In this document: positions 1-11,611 of the stretch, in pieces
Layout: each line of letters opens with the position of its first letter
How positions within the stretch are numbered: position 1 is the first letter of the stretch
Source of the DNA: Lumnitzera littorea
Taxonomy: Eukaryota; Streptophyta; Magnoliopsida; Myrtales; Combretaceae
NCBI GenBank assembly: GCA_024138015.1
Contig: JAMXBB010000004.1
Span: 79,798,857 to 79,862,856, forward strand
Length of the DNA: 64,000 nt
Direction: 5' to 3'
Notes under the pieces: model-generated
What the model saw: the letters and a program-made list of their open reading frames with translations, nothing else
What the model was told of the DNA's origin: nothing
Databases searched by the model: none
Position numbers and translations under genes: made by a program

Positions 1-55
1 TGAGTTTCAAAAGCGTCCTATTGAAAATTGATAGAATTAGAGGATGAATTAATGT
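1..55. other. Flank of element A
   Basis: These bases lie outside the left LTR of element A. The DNA that once joined them continues at 13137, where the older Athila-like remnant F is recognisable. The first 55 bases may therefore belong to F's internal region, but they are too short to show this. Confidence 0.4.
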
Positions 56-60
56 AATAT
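56..60. repeat. Target-site duplication of A, left copy (AATAT)
   Basis: AATAT immediately precedes the TGAT start of the 5' LTR at 61. The identical AATAT follows the 3' LTR at 13132-13136. A perfect 5-bp duplication fixes both ends of the element. Confidence 0.9.
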
Positions 61-227
61 TGATAAGTGTAAATTACTCTACACTTTCAAGGCATGTTTA
101 AATATAGAATTAATCATAATTGTGATTCAATTCTTAAGTTTTGGTACTTAAGTGTATAACATATTGATTTTAGGTAAATTACAAGCAAGAGGATGAAATT
201 TACACAAGAACAATAACTTTTAGGGCA

Positions 228-531
228 ATCACGACTGTAAGGAGAAGTAAACATTGAAGTAGTACCAAGATTCACTTAATCACGAGCGTCATAATGAAGG
301 AATGAAATGTCTAGCCCTAATCACACCCTTCATTATGAGCGTAATTAAGGAAGTATTGATGATCCCCTTATTGATCATAGCCATAATTGTATAGCAGGAA
401 GGTAATCACAGCCTAAATCATGGGAGTGATGAAATGTAATAAAGCAATGAGGAGTTCACAACATTCATCATGGCTGTGATTGGTGAAGAATCTTATTTTT
501 CAAGATGTTTATGCCTCGAGTCACAAGCGTG
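228..531. promoter_or_regulatory. Near-palindromic motif array in U3 of A
   Basis: At least seven degenerate copies of a roughly 14-nt near-palindrome, approximately ATCAYRGCYRTGAT, lie 110-410 bp upstream of the TATA box. Examples are atcacgactgtaa at 228, atcacgagcgtcat at 279, atcatagccataat near 379, atcatggctgtgat at 467 and tcacaagcgtgat at 519. The same set recurs in the 3' LTR (about 11785-12095) and in the spacer before the envelope-like ORF (7640-8010). Position suggests transcription-factor binding; that is inference. Confidence 0.6.
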
Positions 532-639
532 ATGGAAGAGACACAATTGCTCTTTTTCAATCTTTTCACACGAACCAGTACATGGAAAATGTTAGGTAAT
601 GCCTTGAATGGGTAGATTCAAGTCCTTTGATGGGAAGAG

Positions 640-649
640 TATAAATATA
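640..649 (+). promoter_or_regulatory. TATA box of A 5' LTR
   Basis: tataaatata lies in the LTR with a matching tataaatat at 12192-12200 in the 3' LTR. It is followed within 40 bp by a purine-rich stretch. This is the expected start-site signal for genomic RNA. Confidence 0.75.
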
Positions 650-1722
650 TTGTGACTTTTAGAAAAAAAAAAAAAAGGAGAAGAGATCTAGAGAGAAAAA
701 ACATTAAGAATGAATATCGCCAAAAACCACAAGAGATCATAGAATTAAGACCATTAAGTTTTTCTTATTTGTGTTTTTAAAGTAATGATACTGTAATGTG
801 AGATTATGTAACATTCTTCATTAAATTCGAGAGAATTGTGAATAATCAAGTGTCTGTATACCGTTGTAGTAGAATACTTCAAGTAAATTAAAGAGGGGTT
901 TTATTCTTCTCTCTTCTTTTATGTTGTGCTTTAATTTCTTTTTCTTATTTCTCTATATTTTTTTTTCTAACATGTGTGAGTGATAAAAATAAGGTTTATG
1001 ATGTCATTTTAACATGAATATATTCTAAATTGTTACTATTCCTAACAATTACAAATTTTTAGAGATTAAAACTTCATATAAGTTAGGATAGTATAGTGCA
1101 CAACATAGTCTCACAATAGATCTTAATGGAATACATTGAGAGACGATTCCTTTGAGTATAGCTTAATGACTAAAACAATGTACTCCTATTAATAGAGATA
1201 TTATTAGAAAGTTTGTTGTATGTTTACAGAATTCAAGGATTAGTGAGCTTTTAATGCAATCTTGACTTGTCTATTCTTTGAGAAGAGATTCTAAGGAATG
1301 CAATCAAGATTAAAATTGAGTAATTCTAAGAAGGATACTCATGAATAGAGAATGCTTGTAGATGAGTAATTATTAGGATGGATAATTTATAAGCTATGTT
1401 AATATGATGGAGTAATCTTGTTTTGTAAATTATTGTTTTTGTGTTATAATTTTATCTATTGTGTTTTCTTTGATGTTATCTTAGAATTAGTACAGTTTAG
1501 TTAAAAAAATTAATTAAAATACTTCATTAAATCATTTGGTAGTTAGTTAATAGGAAGAATATTTAGTACTAGTGTTTAAATCCTTTTCCTAGTGGAGACG
1601 ACCCTATAATTATATGTACTAACAAACGATAGGTACACTTGCTTATTGAATCGAGTAAAGGATAAAATATAAGAATTTAATTTGTAAAACTCGAGAGCTC
1701 TATTTAGAGGTGATCAAGTTTT

Positions 1723-1740
1723 TAGTGTTGTTGCCGAGGA
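1723..1740 (+). other. Primer binding site of A
   Basis: tagtgttgttgccgagga, six bases after the LTR, matches the common Athila primer site TGGCGCCGTTGCCGGGGA at 13 of 18 positions. All five differences are transitions, the same decay seen in the coding region. Confidence 0.75.
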
Positions 1741-1862
1741 AACGACATCATCATTAGGAAAATTAGGACACTTGTTCTTCTAGCATTTGTTTTCTCTTAC
1801 ATTTGTTATTAGTTTGGTTGAAATATTATGCTCATATTGGCTTATTTACTAATTTGTAGTTT

Positions 1863-4800
1863 ATGACCCGAAGCAGCACAATTGATTTAGTTGACTTCGA
1901 TCCTGAACTCAAGCAAACACTTAGAAGTAACTTCAAGAAAGTCTAAGAGTATTTTAAGAAGCAAACATTGGGTAATAAGGGAGTAAGAGCACGAGAACCT
2001 TTGAGAATCAAAATTGAGTCATCCAGAATGAATAATCCAATAAAAAACATCGAGCCGCCATTAGGAAACTAGTTCTTGAATCCAAAAGATGGTATCTAAG
2101 GAGATTTGCCAATAAATTTGGATTTACCTCTTGATGGAAATCGAAATGTAGTACAAGTGAGAAACGAGCCAAGAGTAAATCTACCTATGGCTCTTAGGAC
2201 AATGATGGATTATTATAGGCCTAACCTAGATGGGGCTAGTACCAACATAACTCGGCCTAGAGTTTAAGCTAATACATTTGAAATCAAGCTGAGTATCATT
2301 CAAATGATCCAACAATGTGTTTAGTTTGATGGGTTCAGCGATGAAGACCCTAATAACCATTTACAACAATTCTTGGAAATTTGTAACACCTTTAAGATAG
2401 GTGGAGTTTCAAAGGACGCTATTTACCTTAGGCTATTCCTGTTTTCATTAAGGTTTAATGCAAAGTAGTGGCTCAACTCTATGTCAAGGAATTCCATTAA
2501 TACTTAGCAAGGGATGGCTAAGTTATTCATGAGAAAATACTTCCCACCCTCGAGAATAGCTAAGCTAAAGGCAGATATCTCTTCTTTCAGTTAGATGGAT
2601 TCAAAAAAATTATATGAAGCATGGGAGAGGTAGAAGGAATTGTTAAGGATGTACCCCCATCATGGTCTTCCAACTTGGCACTAAGTTTAGACATTCTACA
2701 ATGGACTAAACTATACTACCTAGAAACTCATTGATGCAATTGGTAAAGGAAGCCTGAACAATAAATCGCTAGAGCAATGTATTCAATTATTTGAAGATAT
2801 GACCAATAATCATTATCAATGGTCATCTATAAGAGGAAAAGAATGAAGGCCAGCGGGAAAACATGAGTTGGATGCCACTTTCCCTTTAGCACATAAGGTG
2901 GAGGTGTTGACAAGGAAGCTTGATAGTCACATAATGGGTTAAAACAAGGCTTTAGCACTTTTAGATTCAGAGTTGGCAAGCCCTTCAGAGATGGATCAAG
3001 TGGAAGAGGTTGACTACACGAGGAACTCGATCCAACCAAGGAATGACCCTTTCAATAATGTGTATAATACGGGTTAGAGGAATCATCTTAAATTTAGATA
3101 GGGTAACAACACCTGTCAGAGTTCTAACATGCAACCTCTTAGATTTCAGAGACAAGTGACACCTCCTCAAAGTAAGCCAATTTCCATTGAAGAGATGTTG
3201 GCTCAATACATCAAGACCTCTGAGAACCACCACCAATCCATAGAAGCAGCCTTAAGAAATCAAGGAGCATCAATACAAATCTTAGAGAATTAGCTTGGGT
3301 AGATTTCTAAGCTGTTATCTGAAAGAGCTCTTGGATTGCTACTGCGTAACATAAAGACAAACCTTAGGGACCATGTTAAAGCTGTGACTCTTAGAAGTGG
3401 TAAGGAGTTACAAACCTCAAAGAAGATCCAAGATAGTAGGAAAGAAGTTGAGATTGCAGTTGAGGATCAACCAGTGAATAATGAGCCACCAAAAGAGGAA
3501 GTCTTACCAGTAGCACCAAAGGAGCATAAGCTACCTTTGACATACCCCTCTAGACTAAGCAAGGATATGGATGATGACCATTATAAAAAGTTTTTGGAGC
3601 TCTTCAAACAATTGCAAATCAACCTTCCTTTGGTGGAAGCTTTAGGCCAAATGCCTAAGTATGCAAGATTCTTAAAGGAGCTTCTTTCTAATAAGAGGAA
3701 ATTAGAGGAACTTTCTATTGTTATCTTAGGTAAAGAGTGCTTTATAGTTCTTTTGAACAAGTTGCTTAGGAAACTTAAAGATATTGGTAGCTTCATCATC
3801 CTATGTTTGATAGGAGACCTTCCAATAGAGAGGGCATTGGTAGATCTTAGAGCCAGCATCAATTTGATGCCCTATAATTTGTTTAAGAGATTAAATTTGG
3901 GAGAGCCTAAAAGTATACGAATGAGCATCTAGTTGGCAGACAGATCCATGCAATTTCCAAGGGGAGTTACGGAAGATATTTTAACAAAGGTACATGACTT
4001 TTTTTTTCCTATATATTTTGTAATGTTGAACATGGATAAGGATATCGAGGTTCTACCTATTTTGGGAAGACCAGTCTTAGCAATTGTGGGTACTGCAATT
4101 GATGTTAAGGATAGGAAGTTGGTCCTTCAGGTCGGAAGTGAGGAAATGGTGATTAGAATGCCTAAAGTCTTCAAGAAATCAATGAGCGGTGATGATGAAT
4201 GCTTTGCTATTGATTCTTTTGATTTCACCCTTTTTGAGTTTTTACAGGATGTTTTGAGTAAAGATCTTTTGGAGTCATGCTTGACAAGAGGAAATGAGGT
4301 AGATAAAGTCAAAGAGGTGAAAGAAGTGATCACTTAGTCGGAGGTATGCAATGTACAAGTGAAGGATTTTGGTGTTGAAGAGATTAACCAAAGTTATATT
4401 ACCTATTTGAAGCCATCAATTGAGGAGCCCCCTGACCTAGAAACGAAACATTTGCCTACTTACTTATAGTATGCCTTTTTGTCTAAAAATTCTAAGCTGC
4501 CGATGATCATATTATTGAGGCTAGATTCTTGCCGAAAAGAGAAACTTTTATTAGCCCTAAAAGAACAAAAGAAGGCAATTACATAGAAGATATTGGACAT
4601 CAAGAGAGTTAGTTCCTCCTTTTATACCCATAAATTTTTTATGGAGGACGGATTTAAATTAATAGTGTAACCTCAATGGAGGCTAAATCCTAACATAAAG
4701 GATGTAGTTGAGAAAGAGGTAATGAACTTGATGGATGCAGGACTGATTTACCTAATTTCAGATAGTCTGTAGGTGAGTCCGATTCAAGTAGTTCAAAAGA

Positions 4801-7356
4801 AGGGTAGCATGATGGTAGTACCAAATGAGAGGAATGAACTGATACCGATGCGTACAGTGACTAGTTATAGAGTATGCATTGATTATAAGAAACTCAATGA
4901 CACCACTAGGAAAGACCACTTTCCACTACCTTTTATTAACCAAATGCTAGAAAGATTATTGGGTCATGAACACTATTGTTTCTTATATGGGATGTCTAGC
5001 TATTTTTAGATTCTAATAGCTCTAGAAGACCAAGAGAAGACTACCTTTACTTGCCCCTATGGTACTTTTGCATATCATAGAATGCCATTTGGACTTTGTA
5101 ATGCACTAACCACTTTTCAACGTTGCATGATGGCTATTTTAGGGGATTTAGTAGGGGATGTGATGGAAGTCTTTATGGATGATTTTTTCACGTTTGGTGA
5201 TACGTTTGATGGATTCCTTACAAATTTAAAAAGGGTACAGTAGAGGTGCGAAGAGATGAATTTAGTACTCAATGGGGAGAAGTGAAATTTTATGGTATAG
5301 CAAGGCATTGTGTTAGGACATAATATATCAAAAAAGGGCATTGAGGTAGATAAGGCTAAGGTAGAAGTGATATCGAAGTTACCACCACCATCATTTGTGA
5401 AGGCTGTAAGAAGTTTCTTAGGACATGCTAGATTCTATCAATGATTCATTAAAGACTTCTATAAAACAGCTAGGCCATTGATAAAGCTTCTTGAGAAGGG
5501 TGTACCTTTTGATTTTAGTGCCAATTGTTTAGAGACTTTTAATGTTTTGAAGGAAAAATAGATCAATGCTCCTACCATGGTAATACTGGATTAGACCATG
5601 TTGTTTCAATTAATGTGTGATGCAAGTAACTTAGCAGTAGGAGTGGCATTAGGGTAAAGAAAATACCAACACTTTCAACCAATACATTATGATAGCAAGA
5701 CAATCACTCCAACTTAAGTGAACTACACCACAATTGAGAAGAAATTGTTAGTGATTGTCTTTGCTTTTGACAAGTTTTAGCCCTACCTAATTCTCTCAAA
5801 AGTGATTATTTACACTGATCACTCAACTTTAAGATACCTTCTATCTAAATATGATGCAAAACCTCAGTTGATCCATTGGGTATTGTTGCTTTAAGAGTTT
5901 GATTTAGAAATAAGAGACAAGAAGGGAACTGAAAATTTGGCTTTAGATCACTTGTCTAGGTTGGATAATCTACATCTAAAAGAATTGGATGAGGATAACA
6001 TTAATGATAAATTTCCAGAAGAAAGCTTGTTTGCTCTTTGCATAGTAAAGAACTGCAACATTCCATGGTTCATCAATATAGCAAACTATTTGGTAGGGAA
6101 GATTCTACTGTAAGACTTGGATCACCATAAGAAAAAGAAGTTTTTCTAGGAGTTAAGGCATTACTCCTAGGAAGATCTTTTTCTTTTTAGAGTGTGTCCT
6201 GATCAAATTATCTGACACTATGTATCATATGAAGAGGGACAAAAGATTTTGTTTCATTGCTATAGTGGACCAACAAGTGGTCACTACAGAGCAAATAGAA
6301 TAGCTTAGAAGGTATTGGAGGTTGGTTTTTACTGGCCAAGCATATTTTGGGGCACTCATGATTATGTTGTAGCTTGCGATGGGTGTCAAAGAAACATAAA
6401 TGTTTCTAAAAGGGATGAAATGCCATAGAAATATATCTTAGAATGTAAAGTCTTTGACTTTTAGGGAATAGACTTCATAGGACCATTCCTGAGTTCTTGT
6501 GGTAACAAGTACATTTTAGTTGTAGTGGATGATGTGTCAAAGTGGGTTAAAGACTCAAGCTTTACTAATAAATGATGCTAAGGTGGTAACAAAACTTTTG
6601 AGAAAGTTATTTTCTAGATTTAGAGCACCTTGAGCATTGATTAGTGATAGGGGAACCCACTTTTGGAACAATTAGATTGAACGAGCCCTTAAGAGATATG
6701 GGGTACACCATAGGATAGCCACTCCTTAACATCCACAAGCAAGTGGTCAAGTGAAAGTATCTAATAGGGACCTAAAAAGGGTTTTGGAGAAGACTATAGC
6801 ACATAATAGAAAAGATTAGGCTGATAAGCTAGATGATGCTTTATGGGCATATTAGACTATTTACAAAACTCCATTAGGTACTGCACCTTATCGATTGGTT
6901 TATGGTAAGGCTTGCCATTTATCGGTGGAGATTGAACATAAGGCTTATTGGGCTTTGAAGATAGCAAATTTGGATTATGAAGCAACCGGTAAACTTAAGT
7001 GTTTCCAACTTAATGAATTGAATGAGTGGTGTTAGATAGATTATGAGAACAATCAAATGTATAAGGAGCAAGCTAAACATCTTCATGATTTTAGGATCAA
7101 GCACCCCAAGCAATTTAAGAAGGGTGATCTGGTACTTTTATAAAATTTTAGACTTAAGTTATTTCCTAGAAAACTTAAGTTTAGGTGGTGAGGTCCATTT
7201 TTAGTGAAGAAGGTATTTCCATTTGGAGCAGTGGAAGTTAAGCATCTAGAATAAGAGACATTTAAGGTTAATGGAAAATAGTTAAAGATATACCATGGGG
7301 AAGTGGATTAAACAAAAGGTAAGGAGGACTTAAGACTTCTTCAACTCAAGAAATGA
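1863..7356 (+). pseudogene. A gag-pol polyprotein, decayed
   Basis: One frame starting ATG ACC CGA at 1863 can be followed through gag and pol to a stop at 7356, about 1830 codons. Gag spans about 1863-2850. A protease-like segment near 3825-3880 reads ALVDLRAS, where the family has DLG. RT includes VCIDYKKLND near 4872; the first catalytic Asp is lost (FLYG for FLDG near 4980), but the MDD motif is kept at about 5172. RNase H lies around 5600-5900. Integrase has CDGCQRN near 6370, GIDFIGPF near 6465 and LISDRGTHF near 6640; its catalytic Glu is replaced by Lys (GQVKVSNR near 6740). There are dozens of in-frame stops, mostly TAG/TAA at expected Gln and some at Trp. One extra base near 6552-6555 shifts the frame. 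Gag and pol are fused without a stop of their own, as usual in plant Ty3/gypsy. Confidence 0.9.
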
Positions 7357-7639
7357 AGCTAAATACTCTAGGAATGTTGAGCTTAAGATGTTAAATAAGC
7401 ATATATCCTTTAAGTAGATTTACTTACTTATGTTTGATTTATTACTTTAATGTTGTTAAGTTTAAATTATTTGTTGTCATTCTTGTTATTTGTTTGATTT
7501 GTTTTGAGGGTATTTGTTTATAGTGTGATGCAAAAAGATGGGAATCATTAAGTGAAAGTCATGGAAATTTAGAGGAAAGAGAAGAATTTCACTAAGTGTA
7601 GGGACGTAGATGGAGACATAGATGGAGATTGGAAGGCTA
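7357..7639 (+). other. Spacer after A pol
   Basis: Noncoding, AT-rich DNA between the pol stop and the motif array. Short open stretches in other frames show no family resemblance. Confidence 0.6.
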
Positions 7640-8217
7640 ACATGCATCACAACCATGATAAAAAGGTAAGTACTTAATTTTTCAAGCACAATATCTATTA
7701 CAGCTATGATAAATTGACAGGGCTAATCGACTTATCCATCATAGCCATGATCACTTCCTTGGAAGATTTCACACTTTAGTCATAGTTGTGATCACTACCC
7801 TAAGAGTTTTTCAAATCAATCATAGATATGATGCAATGAGTTACATATGAAATTTTTTTCTATAGTACTAGTCATAGGTTTGTTCACACCAGTAACTACC
7901 AAAGGATAAAGGCCATGATGGTTCAAAAATTTTCGGCATAAAGTTAACCACAGGGCTCATCACAACCGTAACCAAGCTTTAAAAAGGCATTACGGCCTGA
8001 GTCACGGCCATGATCATATCCCTACTACCCCATTATATAAGAAATTTCCCTCTCTCTCTCTCTCCTTATTTCTCACATTTCAAAACTTCACCCCGTGATA
8101 ACCCTCTCCATGCCTATTTCTCACGAAAAACCCTCATCATTTTCATCACATCAATCCCTAATCTAACTCATTCTAAGACTTGTACGATCATTCTCATCAC
8201 AATAATACCCTTCTAAG
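7640..8217 (+). promoter_or_regulatory. Candidate internal promoter of the A envelope-like ORF
   Basis: The spacer holds nine or so copies of the near-palindromic motif also found in A's LTR U3, for example atcacaaccatgat near 7646, atcatagccatgatc near 7738 and tcacggccatgatc near 8001. They are followed by tatataa at 8034-8040 and a CT run at 8048-8064. This order (array, TATA, leader) copies the LTR's own promoter order. A good splice donor, AAG/GTATGA, follows at 8218. The envelope-like ORF begins at 8762 just after tttgcaa, which could be a decayed acceptor tttgcag. Promoter function and the 8218-8761 intron are inferences. Confidence 0.5.
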
Positions 8218-8761
8218 GTATGATTTTCCTCTTTTTCTTTCGCTTTTCTTTACATTCTAACACTTGCCATAATTTGTGAAAGTGTTATTATAGTAATAGT
8301 AGTTGTGTTTGTATCATAATTAGACTTTGATTTGCATGATTTTGTGAAGGAAGTAGGCATCTCAAGATTAAACCCTAATTTCTATGGATATTGATAGAAT
8401 TGGGGATTTCTATGAATTGAGCCTAAGCTAATGAATTAGTCTCATCATAGTACTTAAGTGTTATATAAGATTGTATTGCTAGTTGTTTTTACTTATGTTG
8501 AAGTGTTGTGTTTTTGTGTAATGTTGTGAAGTAGAGTGTTGTATAGTTGAGGAGAGATAAAAATCCTTAGTTGAAGCTCAGGTTACAAGTTGAGTCATTA
8601 TGAATTCACTTGTGCAATGTGTCTTGGATGTTGGTTAGGGTTGATCAAGATTAGTCAATAGATGCTTTATGTTTGTAAGTTGAAAGAAGTTGGAATGGGT
8701 TTGCTTAGTCTAATGTCTACTTGAATTGTACATGAGTTTGAACTAACACCGATCTTTGCAA

Positions 8762-10129
8762 ATGGCACCAAAAAGATCAACCACTTCTCAACATAGGAGA
8801 CCAAGGGTTAATAGGTCTCCTTCTCCTCCTCCTAGACAATTCGATGTAGTTAGTTCCAATAGGGTGGTTGCTCTACTAGCTGGTATGACTAAGGACCAGA
8901 AGGAGAGATTCAAGGTATTTGTTGCTAAGAAGATTATCATGAGATATTGTATGGTAGATTGGGATGTGATTGGGGAGTACAACTTAAAGATAGCTATGCA
9001 ATGGTTGTTAGGATATGGTCCATAGCTGAAGTTGTTTATGGTTCAAGAGAAGACTTATAAACAAACAACTTTAGCTATCCTCTTATCTTTCAAGATTAAG
9101 TATGAGTATATTAGCTCTAAAATGAACAATGAGGTGGAGTTTTTTTCATTTAGATGAACTCATACCTTCAATATGTTAACATTTGTATAGGTGATGAGAT
9201 TGTATTCTCGAACCGAGCTTAAGGATGAGGAGTTTGTCGATCTACCAATAAGTCATCCTCGAGGCACTTCAGTAAATGAGTTTTGGAGAGAAATCTCCAA
9301 TGAGGGCAATTTTAGAGCTAGCAAATCGAAGGCTTCCACTTTGAAGAAGACTAGTACTTAAGTCTTCCATTACATTCTTATGAGCATGATTTATGGGAAG
9401 CATAAGAGCCTTGGGGTAGTAGGGGAGCATGATCTATTGCCCTTATACAATCTATTAAAGGGGTTTTCGGTAAATGTGGGAATCTTAACTACATTTAGAC
9501 TTTGTCAATAAACTTTTGATAAGAGTAAGGGTATATTTGTAAGAGGACTAATTACTAAGATCTTGAGGAATTTGAAGTTGTAGCCTATAAGTAACAGGCC
9601 AAGTGAGTCTTATGCTAACCCAAAACCACTTCTAAGAACCCTTTTTAATCAATGGGATATTACAAGAGTCTCAGATCCTGATTTAGACATTAAGGACCTT
9701 AGTGCTCCTAATTTTGCACCATCAACATCTAGCTTCTCAATTGGAAATTTGAAGAGATTGGAAACCAAAGTGGCTGAGATTAAGGAGACTCAGAAGGGAA
9801 TTGTTGAGATTTTAAAGAACATCACTACGAAAGGAGGAGCAACTGTTCCCTCTTGTTTCTCTCATTTTCAAACCCAAGAGGACATAGGTCCCAGTTAACC
9901 TTTGGTTCCCCTACCAATAAGAGCTCCTTAAGAAGAAGAAGGAGATGAAGAGTTGGAAGAGGAAGGCTTTGGTGATGAAGAGGAAGGGTCAGAAGAGGAC
10001 TATAGAGATGATGAAGAAGGAACTCAGCAAGTACTAGTCAGACAAAGTGCTGGGGATGAGAGTGAGGAGGATTCATCTAGGGAAGATGAAGACGGTTTAG
10101 ATGAAGAGATAGGAGGTAAGGCTAACTAA
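8762..10129 (+). pseudogene. A envelope-like / plant-transposon ORF, decayed
   Basis: From ATG GCA CCA AAA AGA at 8762 a single frame runs without frameshift to TAA at 10127-10129, 455 codons. It is broken by eight stops before the end (TAG, TGA and TAA, mostly at probable Gln or Arg). The N-terminus is basic and Ser/Pro-rich (PKRSTTSQHRR, then RSPSPPP). The middle holds a globular segment with RLYSRTELKDEEFVDLP and FWREISNEG. A helical stretch near 9750-9820 (LKRLETKVAEIKETQKGI) precedes a strongly acidic Glu/Asp tail. Position between pol and 3' LTR and this layout fit the extra ORF of Athila elements, called envelope-like or putative plant transposon protein. I see no clear membrane segment, so a true envelope role is doubtful. 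An upstream in-frame TTG gives only two more residues. Confidence 0.75.
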
Positions 10130-10900
10130 CTTGTTTTCTTTCTTATTCATTTTCTTTTGTTTTGTTTCTTTTGTTGTATTTGGTTAGTTTTAGACTCATT
10201 ATATGTTTGAGAGCTTACCCTCACTAATGTTCTATTAATACAGACTCTCATAGTATGAGTTTGTTGTATTTTGTTTTTGTTTTATCTTGATGGTCTGGTG
10301 TCTTTTGTTATTTGAGTTGTTACGGTATTATGAGCTATACTCTCTAATGATTTAAGAATCAATGAAATGGTCAAACTACATATTTTAGGGAAGTCCAACT
10401 CTTGTTGTTTATTAATTTCATCTTTCAAGTTCTTACTTTTCTCTACCTATTCTATGTTTACTTCCCTTAGACATTGAGGACAATGTCTCTTATTAAGTGT
10501 AGGGAATGGTAAATTTTTTTTTATCAAAAGTCTTCCACTTAAGTTGTTCATTCTCAAGTTATAATTTTACTAACTAGATTGTAAATTTGGCATAGCAGCA
10601 ATCAATTTTGTGCCTCACTACTTCTTATGAACTTAGTGTATATGATTAATATTATAGGATAAAATCTAAGTGAGGCAAACTTACTTACTATTTAATGAAT
10701 GCATTTAGAGGTTAGAAGTGAATTGAAGTCTTTAGTTTAAAGTTAATTGGTTGTGCTTCTAACTTTTCTAAGTAGTATGTCTACTTTTTAATTACTTTTG
10801 GGAGTTCATTTAACCTTGAATGAAAATGGCAAATGAAGTAGTTCACTTGTTGATACTTTTTGAGAATCTCGTCAAATTAGAGTAAATTGAAGTATTTAAG
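10130..10900 (+). other. A post-ORF spacer
   Basis: AT-rich noncoding DNA. The one distinctive item is the palindrome and purine tract at 10471-10510, listed separately. Confidence 0.6.
10471..10510 (+). other. Hairpin plus second polypurine-like tract in A
   Basis: acattgaggacaatgt at 10471-10486 is a short inverted repeat (arms ACATTG/CAATGT). It is followed by aagtgtagggaatgg at 10496-10510, which resembles the true polypurine tract aagtatggggaag about 1.1 kb downstream. I recall this combination as recurrent in plant Athila elements, but cannot search here. A central polypurine tract is one possible role. Confidence 0.5.
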
Positions 10901-11150
10901 GACTAAATTAGTAAAGGTAAGCTTTAGTCTTTCAAAAGAGTAAAGTTTGACCCTACTACTAATTTTTTTTCTTTATACCATTGCAATAAGAATCTATAAG
11001 GATCAAGTTAGTAAAGGCAAGCTTTGGTCCCTTAAGAGAGTGAAGTCTAACTCTGTTGCTAATCTTTATCCTTATAACTAAGTTAGTAAGGGTTGGCTTT
11101 GGTCATTTAAAAGAGTAAAGTCTGACTTCGCTGTTGATCTTTGGTATTCT
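10901..11150 (+). repeat. Three degenerate tandem repeats in A 3'UTR
   Basis: Units begin near 10901, 11001 and 11077. Each contains a version of aagttagtaaaggcaagctt, then a run like agagtaaagtctgac, then gctgctaatct. Spacing is 100 then 76 bp. They lie between the envelope-like ORF and the polypurine tract. Confidence 0.7.
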
Positions 11151-11594
11151 TAATTAACTAATTGAATAACGAAAAAACAAAAAAGAGAGAAGAAGAAGAA
11201 GAGGAAAAGAAAGAAAAATGCAAATGTAATGCAAAAGTTGTTCTTGGAGAGATTCAATAAAAGAAGGAGAAATACGGGAGAAAGATGGATACAATATACT
11301 TTTCTTCTAAATTAGTACTCTCACGAAGTAATTAAAGGGTTTTTTTTATACACTTAATGAAGTGGATGAAGTATAATCAATTTTCATTTGATCTATTTAC
11401 CTTTGTATTAACTTTAAGCCTTTGGAAACTATTGTTAAACAGTAAGGGTAAAGTGTGTTTACTTTGATTAGTCTTAGAATATTATCTTTTGAGTTCTAAG
11501 AACACAATAGGATATGCACAAAGTTAAGCCACTATAGATGCTTTGTCAAATATACAATTGATTGTTTTAAGTGTTTGCTTAAGGACAAGCAAAG

Positions 11595-11611
11595 CTTAAG
11601 TATGGGGAAGT
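11595..11611 (+). other. Polypurine tract of A
   Basis: ttaagtatggggaagtt lies directly before the TGATAAG start of the 3' LTR, in the position expected for the plus-strand primer. Confidence 0.8.

Larger units (their letters stand above)
61..1716 (+). repeat. 5' LTR of A
   Basis: It starts TGATAAGTG and ends TGATCA, matching 11612-13131 along its length. A TATA box (tataaatata) sits at 640-649, so U3 is roughly 61-670. Relative to this copy the 3' LTR lacks about 136 bp corresponding to around 1188-1330. The end was chosen from the last shared bases before the primer binding site. Confidence 0.92.
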
